From Bryobacteraceae bacterium (GTDB lineage Bacteria; Acidobacteriota; Terriglobia; Bryobacterales; Bryobacteraceae): 18,706 nucleotides of DNA. The stretch lies in the NCBI GenBank assembly GCA_030039005.1, contig JASHQT010000018.1, forward strand, positions 1-18,706. Reading direction: 5' to 3'. The position numbers were made by a program, and so were the translations under genes. The notes beneath the pieces are model-generated. The model searched no databases. It had not been told where the DNA came from and saw only the letters and a list, made by a program, of their open reading frames with translations. Positions 14,241 to 18,706 of the stretch are shown in pieces (position 1 is the first letter of the stretch; each line of letters opens with the position of its first letter).

Positions 14241-15012
14241 TGCCGGAGGGCAGCGCGAAAAGGTCGTCGGAAACTTTCGGGTCGTCGATCTTCACCGAAT
14301 TCGAGAAAATTTCGTAGATTTTGTCGCCGTTGCGGTCGCGCTCAATGGCGAAAGGCCATTGCACGCCGTCGCCGGTGTCGCGGTATTTGGTGAAAAGCGT
14401 GACCTCTTCGTCGCGATCCTTGGTGTACTGATCGCGATCGTAGAAAACTTGCCGCACGGGAACCTTGGTGATCTGATCGAAATAGACCGTGGTGGTGAGA
14501 TTGTCGGCGTCGGTGAGATCGACGATCTCGACGGGCCGGTTCTCCACGACGTCGGCGCCCTTGGACTCGAAGATCCAGCCCGGCTCATGCAGTCGCACGC
14601 GAAGGATATAAAAAATGTCGCGCAAGGTGGTGGCTTTGTAGCGGGCGAAGCGATCCGCCGGGAGCGGACGCGCGCCGCGGTAGGAGACGTCGAACGCTTC
14701 GTCATGGGTAAAGAGCGTTCCGTAATCCTGTTTCTTGTCGAAGTTATCGCGCTCATGCTGGGCGAGATTGTGGGTCGTATCGCTGACGCCGGAATCGTAG
14801 CGGGTGTAGATGGTGGCGATGCTCAAGCCGGAGATCCTGTCGCGATAGAACGAATAGGCGCGTCCGGATTCGACGCGGTTTTGCATGTTCAAAAAACGGT
14901 CGCCACCCATGCCTTGCACGCATTCATCGATCACGCGTTTGGCGCGCTCGGTGGGAGTTTCGGCGCGCGAGAGGAGCGCGGCGATCAATAAGGAAAATAC
15001 GGCGCGGGTCAT
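14218..15012 (-). CDS. Exported LolA/outer-membrane lipoprotein-sorting-like protein
   Basis: The protein has 264 residues. MTRAVFSLLIAALLSRAE is a signal peptide. The mature part begins AKRVIDECVQGMGGDRFLNMQNRVESGRAYSFYRDRISGLSIATIYTRYD, the helix-then-strand opening of the LolA/LppX-like half-barrel. It continues with strand pairs such as PVEIVDLTDADNLTTTVYFDQITKVPVRQVFYDRDQ and YRDTGDGVQWPFAIERDRNGDKIYEIFSNSVKIDDPKVSDDLFALP, a frequent ending in this superfamily. Such proteins bind lipids or lipoproteins in the periplasm. The start overlaps the stop of the protease-fusion gene as ATGA, so the two are probably co-translated. It has the same general fold as the C-terminal domain of its two upstream neighbours, though the sequence is clearly different. 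Confidence 0.78.
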   Translation of the reverse strand: MTRAVFSLLIAALLSRAETPTERAKRVIDECVQGMGGDRFLNMQNRVESGRAYSFYRDRISGLSIATIYTRYDSGVSDTTHNLAQHERDNFDKKQDYGTLFTHDEAFDVSYRGARPLPADRFARYKATTLRDIFYILRVRLHEPGWIFESKGADVVENRPVEIVDLTDADNLTTTVYFDQITKVPVRQVFYDRDQYTKDRDEEVTLFTKYRDTGDGVQWPFAIERDRNGDKIYEIFSNSVKIDDPKVSDDLFALPSGIKMLKPE

Positions 15013-16469
15013 TGTTGCGGAGCGGGTTTAGGCGGCGCGGAAGGTTGACCAGCCGGCGGCCGAGCGATGGGGAACGGGGCTTGCGGCGGCGGTTTCGTGC
15101 CGAGGGCTTCAGTGGTGAGGCCGGAGTTAATCTTGTAATCCTGCACGCTGACGCCCGCGAATTTCTTCCCCTTTTGCATCACGTCCCACTGGAAGGGCAG
15201 ATGCAGGCCGTCGATATCGCGCCAATCCGAGAAGATTTCTTCCACGGCGGCTCCGCCTTCGGCGGGCGATTGCTGGTAGCCGAGTTTTTCCGGAAGCCCG
15301 GTCTTATCGTCGACGGTGAGGCGGACGCTCTCGCCGTCCTTGGAAGAGATTTCGAGGACGCCCGGCGAGGCCAGGCTGACGGTGCGATCCGGATCGCGAT
15401 CGCTGAGCGCCAGGCCCACCAGCAATCGAAACGCTTCGCCATGGATTTGTCTCAGCACCGGCGGAGGCAGATTCTGGATGCCTTGCATGCCGGCGAGCCA
15501 GCCCGAAGTTCCGTCCGAATACACGGACTGCTTGAACACGGCGAGCTCGTTATCCTGGCGGAAAACGGAAGGAATGATGAAGGAAGTGGTTTGCTTGACC
15601 CGGGTGGTGACTCCCGGGGTGAGGACTTCGAGATTGGCGTGCATCTGCAGATCCTTCACCGCGCCGAGTTTCTCCGCGCCGCCGAGCGACTGTTGCACGC
15701 GCGCCAGCAGCGCTTTGCCTTGGGCAAGCGACGCGCTGTCGGCGGACTCGATGAGTCCCGGCCTGTCGCCCGCTTCGTCGCCGTAGCATCGGAGCGGAAC
15801 GACCGCTCCGGTGACTCTGCCTGGGAGGCCGGTAAGCGGCACACCCTCATCGGATTCCGACACTTGGTACTCGACGCCCCGGCTTTCTAGAAAATCTCGA
15901 ACCACCGAAGATCTCAACGCGAAGTTGACATTCTGTGGGATATCCCCTATTTTCTTCGCAGCCCAGAAGGGAGACAGTTTCGAGGTCACGACGCCCAAGA
16001 GGGAGCCGGACGCATCTACTAGCGGACCCCCGCTGTTTCCGGGCTGTATGGGTGCCGTAAACTGAATCCATCGCGCGTCGTCGTCCAGCCCGGCCAACGC
16101 GCTGATGTTTCCTGTTGTCATATTGAGTGATGTTGAGATGATTCCTTGAAGCGGATAGCCGAACGCCACAGCGGTCTCGCCGAGCTGAATCCGCGGGCTG
16201 ACCCGCAAGCGAAGTGCAGTCGGGAACGCCATGGGCGCCCGCAAAAGGGCCAGATCATTCGCGGAGTCGATGGAGATTACGACAGTTGACACCTCCCGCC
16301 CGGACATTCGTGCGGTGACGGAGGCGCAGCCGGACACGACATGGGCATTCGTGAGCAGATAGCCGCCGGATCCGACGGCAAATCCGGTACCGCTGGACGA
16401 TAGTTCCGCCGCGCTCGCCGGGAGCAACGTCCAGATGAAAAGCAGTGCCGATGGCTTTAACCGCCGCAT
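15009..16469 (-). CDS. Trypsin-like (S1C/HtrA-type) serine protease fused to a LolA-like domain
   Basis: I chose the ATG at 16469 (486 residues), which gives a clean signal peptide (MRRLKPSALLFIWTLLPASAAE). An ATG at 16520 is in frame, but would bury the signal and overlap the upstream gene. Counted from 16469, the protease domain is about 24-200, with the catalytic triad His43 (LLTNAHVV), Asp72 (DSANDLALL) and Ser146 (IQPGNSGGPLVD). A variable linker follows. From about residue 246 a LolA-like domain begins that is roughly 93% identical over 183 residues to the tail of the adjacent M16 peptidase. A Pro-rich end closes the protein (PPPQAPFPIARPPAGQPSAPPKP). HtrA proteins usually carry PDZ domains at this position; none is seen. 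It probably acts in the periplasm. Substrates are unknown. Confidence 0.87.
   Translation of the reverse strand: MRRLKPSALLFIWTLLPASAAELSSSGTGFAVGSGGYLLTNAHVVSGCASVTARMSGREVSTVVISIDSANDLALLRAPMAFPTALRLRVSPRIQLGETAVAFGYPLQGIISTSLNMTTGNISALAGLDDDARWIQFTAPIQPGNSGGPLVDASGSLLGVVTSKLSPFWAAKKIGDIPQNVNFALRSSVVRDFLESRGVEYQVSESDEGVPLTGLPGRVTGAVVPLRCYGDEAGDRPGLIESADSASLAQGKALLARVQQSLGGAEKLGAVKDLQMHANLEVLTPGVTTRVKQTTSFIIPSVFRQDNELAVFKQSVYSDGTSGWLAGMQGIQNLPPPVLRQIHGEAFRLLVGLALSDRDPDRTVSLASPGVLEISSKDGESVRLTVDDKTGLPEKLGYQQSPAEGGAAVEEIFSDWRDIDGLHLPFQWDVMQKGKKFAGVSVQDYKINSGLTTEALGTKPPPQAPFPIARPPAGQPSAPPKPAPQQ
15121..15724 (-). repeat. Duplicated LolA-like domain, copy in the protease fusion
   Basis: About 604 bp align without indels to 17220-17823 at a constant offset of 2,099 bp and roughly 90% identity. 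15226-15329 (104 bp) is identical to 17325-17428. The similarity falls off towards both ends. It covers the LolA-like domain from KALLARVQQ to the DYKIN region. Confidence 0.93.
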
Positions 16470-16482
16470 TTGCCCAGGCTCT

Positions 16483-17016
16483 CTAGGACCCTTTTTTCGA
16501 GTCTGGCTTTGGGTCGCCAAGGTCCCTCATCCCGGGTGCCAGCTTCCGAAGCTCGGTTAATAGCTGCGCGTCGTTGACCGTCCAAATCGTGTTGTCCGCT
16601 AGGCGGGCGAGGCGCACATATGCTATCGCCGTAAAGACCTCCTCGGTGCCTACCGCGATCGTACCATCCGTCCCCTGCGCTCCCGGCTGCAAGGGGCGCC
16701 AGTCGGCGCTGTTTACGCCTGTGACCGTCCACCGTTCGCCGACGAGTCGGCGATCGAAGGCATCGTATTTGAGAATGACTATCTCGAACGCCACCAGCGG
16801 CTGCGTGCCAGTGTTCCGCCAGTTCATCTCAGTCTGAAACCTGCTGCCTCCCTCGTTGTACCGATTCGCAAAGGAGAACCCGCTCAGCTGAACAAGCGGA
16901 CACACATTAGCGATGATTGCCCGGCGTCCCGGATAGTTGTTCTCCTGCGCCAAAGAGAGGCCAGGTAGCACATAGGCGAGCATGGACGCGGCTACGAGGA
17001 CTCGAGGCTTACCCAT
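16483..17016 (-). CDS. Small secreted protein of unknown function, FxLYD-like beta-sandwich candidate
   Basis: I use the ATG at 17016 (177 residues), because GAAGGG lies six bases before it. An ATG two codons earlier (17022) directly abuts that purine run. The signal peptide is VLVAASMLAYVLPGLSLAQ. The mature part has strand patterns and a motif, MNWRNTGTQPLVAFEIVILKYDAFDRRLVGE, that recall FxLYD-type domains (an NTG turn, then a paired-strand xLKYDAFD). AIAYVRLARLADNTIWTVND follows and the C-terminus is charged. It is not a family I can name. It precedes the protease fusion by 13 bp, in the same orientation, and shares its lower GC content, so the two appear to have entered together. Partnership with the protease is inference. 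Confidence 0.72.
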   Translation of the reverse strand: MGKPRVLVAASMLAYVLPGLSLAQENNYPGRRAIIANVCPLVQLSGFSFANRYNEGGSRFQTEMNWRNTGTQPLVAFEIVILKYDAFDRRLVGERWTVTGVNSADWRPLQPGAQGTDGTIAVGTEEVFTAIAYVRLARLADNTIWTVNDAQLLTELRKLAPGMRDLGDPKPDSKKGS

Positions 17017-17050
17017 ATCCATCCCTTCATTAACCCGGATCTACCACTAA

Positions 17051-17083
17051 ATTATTATTCCACGCGGGCTAAATAAATGTTCC
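17051..17083 (-). promoter_or_regulatory. Candidate promoter in AT-rich gap before the secreted protein and protease fusion
   Basis: The 118 bp between the M16 stop (17135) and the start at 17016 are strikingly AT-rich for this genome around 17030-17085. On the minus strand GGAACA (17083-17078), 18 bp, AATAAT (17059-17054) gives a plausible but weak sigma70 pair. The gap suggests that these genes can be transcribed separately from the M16 gene. Confidence 0.35.
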
Positions 17084-17134
17084 ATACCCGCTGTTTCGGC
17101 GACTGCTTTAAACACGACGGCGGCTGGTATCTGC

Positions 17135-18706
17135 TCATCGATTTACGCTGCCATGCGACGGCGCCGCAGCCGGGTTCCCCTGCAACGTGGGTTTCTTGGA
17201 CAGCGTCTCTGCGGAAAGGCCACCGTTGATCTTGTAGTCCTCGACAGTCACTCTCGCGTATTTCTTTCCGCCGCGCGTGTCATCCCACTGGAAGGGCAGA
17301 TGCAGGCCGTCGATGTCGCGCCAGTCCGAGAAGATTTCTTCCACGGCGGCTCCGCCTTCGGCGGGCGATTGCTGGTAGCCGAGTTTTTCCGGAAGCCCGG
17401 TCTTATCGTCGACGGTGAGGCGGACGCTTTCGCCGTCCTTGGATGCAATTTCAAGCACACCCGGCGAGGCCAGATTGACGGTGCGATCCGGGTCACGATC
17501 GCTGAGCGCCAGGCGCACCAGCAATCGAAACGCTTCGCCATGGATTTGTTTCAGCACTGGCGGGGGCAGATTCTGGAGGCCTTGCATGCCGGCGAGCCAG
17601 CCCGAGGTTCCGTCCGAATAGACAGACTGCTTGAACACGGCGAGCTCGTTGTCCTGGCGGAAAACGGAGGGCGGGATGAAGGAAGTGGTTTGCTTGACGC
17701 GCGTGACAACGCCCGGGGTTTGGACTTCGAGATTGGCGTGCATTTGCAGATCCTTTACGGCAGCAAGTTTTTCCACGCCACCGAGGGCCTGCTGCACGCG
17801 CGCCAGCAGCGCTTTGCCTTGGGCTATCGATTCGGGAGTCGCGCTGGCGGACTGAGGCTTGGGTTCGGGGATGGTCAGGTCGATTGCTTCCACGTTCCGG
17901 CCGAGGCTCGCAAGCGGGGTTCCGAAATCCTTGGGATTACCCACGGCCACGTAACTCAGATTTTCGGGCCGAAAGTGTTCCTTGGCCACGCGCAAGACAT
18001 CGGCCTTGGTGACGGCGGCGATGGCCTTCTGGTATTGGAAGATGAAGTCCTTCGGGTAGCCGTAGTATTCATATACCATCAGGCGGTTGAGCGTTTTACT
18101 GGGCCGGTCGAAATTGAAGACGAAGCCGTTCAGCACGGTGTCTTTCGCGGTCTGCAACTCTTCGTCGGTGACTTCGGTGGTGCGGATGCGCTCCAACTCT
18201 TCGTCGATGGCTTTGATGGTATCGACGGTGTGGGCCGATTGCGTGCTGCCTGAAATCTGGAAAAGGCCGGGATGATCGTAGTTGGCGGCCCAGCCCGCGT
18301 AGATGTTGTAGGCCCAGCCGTGCTGGGTGCGCACGTTGCGGAACAGGCGGCTGGAAAAACCGCCGCCGAGGATTTCCGACGCCACTTCGAGCGCGGGATA
18401 ATCCTTGTCGCGCAGCTCGCCGCCCAATTCGCCGACGTAGAAGAATGTTTGCGTGGTGTCTTCTTTCGTCGCGAGGTAAACACCGGGATGGGCTTTCTCT
18501 TCCACCTTGGGGAAGGCCGGCACCGGGGGCTGTGTGTAGGTCCAGGAGCCGAAGAGCCGCTCGAGTTTATCCTTCATATCAGCGGTGGAAAAATCGCCGA
18601 GAATTTCGAGCGTGATATTAGCGGGGAAATAGTAGCGGCGGTAGAAATCGACCAGGTCCTGGCGCTGGATGTTGTCGATATCGGCGTATTCGACCATCCA
18701 GCCATA
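17135..18706 (-). CDS. M16 family (insulinase-like) zinc peptidase with C-terminal LolA-like domain (N-terminus beyond right edge)
   Basis: The frame is open to the last base, so only the C-terminal 523 residues are seen; the HxxEH zinc site would lie outside. The visible M16 part (about 18690 down to 17880) has DFYRRYYFPANITLEILGDF, then GGGFSSRLFRNVRTQHGWAYNIYAGW, with the Arg and Tyr of the family's R/Y substrate-binding motif, and GSTQSAHTVDTIKAIDEELERI. After a Pro/Ser linker comes the LolA-like domain. The tail (NPAAAPSHGSVNR) is short and disordered-looking. M16 proteins of this layout are probably periplasmic. The second half of the chain lacks the zinc ligands, so it may pair with another M16 subunit encoded nearby. 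The gene heads the minus-strand cluster running to 14218. Confidence 0.88.
   Translation of the reverse strand, partial: YGWMVEYADIDNIQRQDLVDFYRRYYFPANITLEILGDFSTADMKDKLERLFGSWTYTQPPVPAFPKVEEKAHPGVYLATKEDTTQTFFYVGELGGELRDKDYPALEVASEILGGGFSSRLFRNVRTQHGWAYNIYAGWAANYDHPGLFQISGSTQSAHTVDTIKAIDEELERIRTTEVTDEELQTAKDTVLNGFVFNFDRPSKTLNRLMVYEYYGYPKDFIFQYQKAIAAVTKADVLRVAKEHFRPENLSYVAVGNPKDFGTPLASLGRNVEAIDLTIPEPKPQSASATPESIAQGKALLARVQQALGGVEKLAAVKDLQMHANLEVQTPGVVTRVKQTTSFIPPSVFRQDNELAVFKQSVYSDGTSGWLAGMQGLQNLPPPVLKQIHGEAFRLLVRLALSDRDPDRTVNLASPGVLEIASKDGESVRLTVDDKTGLPEKLGYQQSPAEGGAAVEEIFSDWRDIDGLHLPFQWDDTRGGKKYARVTVEDYKINGGLSAETLSKKPTLQGNPAAAPSHGSVNR
17220..17823 (-). repeat. Duplicated LolA-like domain, copy in the M16 peptidase
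   Basis: This is the partner of 15121-15724, in the same orientation and frame, forming the C-terminal domain of the M16 protein. Twelve residue differences occur over 183 positions (SIAQGKALL to PFQWD). After that point the proteins diverge faster. Confidence 0.93.

Noticed and set aside
17153..18253. 366-residue plus-strand open frame opposite the M16 gene, and the similar one at 15012-15890
   Set aside because: Both are antisense shadows of the same duplicated LolA-like domain, so their mutual similarity is only a consequence of the sense-strand duplication.

Overview
The window looks like chromosomal DNA from a GC-rich soil acidobacterium of the Solibacter/Bryobacter type. The main clue is the TIGR03435-family secreted protein at 6792-7550, a family strongly expanded in those genomes. 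The dense gene packing, the orphan heme-copper oxidase subunit III and the M16 peptidase with a LolA-like tail fit the same assignment. This comes from recognising families by eye, not from a search. I saw no tRNA, rRNA, CRISPR array or recognisable transposase.

Left part (1-3452, minus strand): a tightly packed operon reads leftwards. It encodes a small membrane protein, a DCC-motif (DUF393) thiol protein, a TetR regulator, an SRPBCC lipid-binding/cyclase-like protein, a TIGR01777 epimerase and a membrane acyltransferase of the wax synthase/MBOAT kind that runs off the left edge. Its promoter (TTGACA, 17 bp, TACTCT) sits between two identical TGAACGTGTTCA palindromes. A third, slightly degenerate copy lies closer to the first start codon. 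These are good candidates for the operator of the operon's own TetR protein. The theme looks like lipid or acyl-chain modification.

Middle (3453-10127): divergent from that operon are a TIGR00027-type SAM methyltransferase and a YfiT/DinB-type metal hydrolase. After them come a secreted serine beta-lactamase-like esterase (minus), an orphan cytochrome oxidase subunit III (plus), the TIGR03435 protein (minus), and an exported GH3 beta-N-acetylhexosaminidase overlapping a UPF0173 metal hydrolase (plus).

Insert 1 (10128-11204): the last 108 bp of the UPF0173 gene are repeated downstream at 11205-11312. Between the copies lies a 1,077-bp block of visibly lower GC, with one unknown gene that has an HNH-like Cys/His N-terminus. 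Four of the five differences between the copies are synonymous, so both evolved as coding sequence. The layout is what integration of a cargo carrying its own version of the target gene's 3' end would leave.

Right part (11331-18706): a hypothetical protein with a CGC motif is followed by a CpxR/CpxA-like two-component pair. Convergent to the pair is a minus-strand envelope cluster: an M16 peptidase with a C-terminal LolA-like domain (running off the right edge), a small secreted protein, an HtrA-like trypsin-fold protease fused to a near-copy of that LolA-like domain, and a free-standing LolA-like protein. The duplicated tail (about 604 bp, no indels, with a 104-bp identical stretch) again brackets foreign-looking coding sequence. 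The window therefore holds two cases of a gene's 3' end being repeated around inserted cargo. In the second case the outcome is a new protease fusion, which I consider the most interesting feature here.
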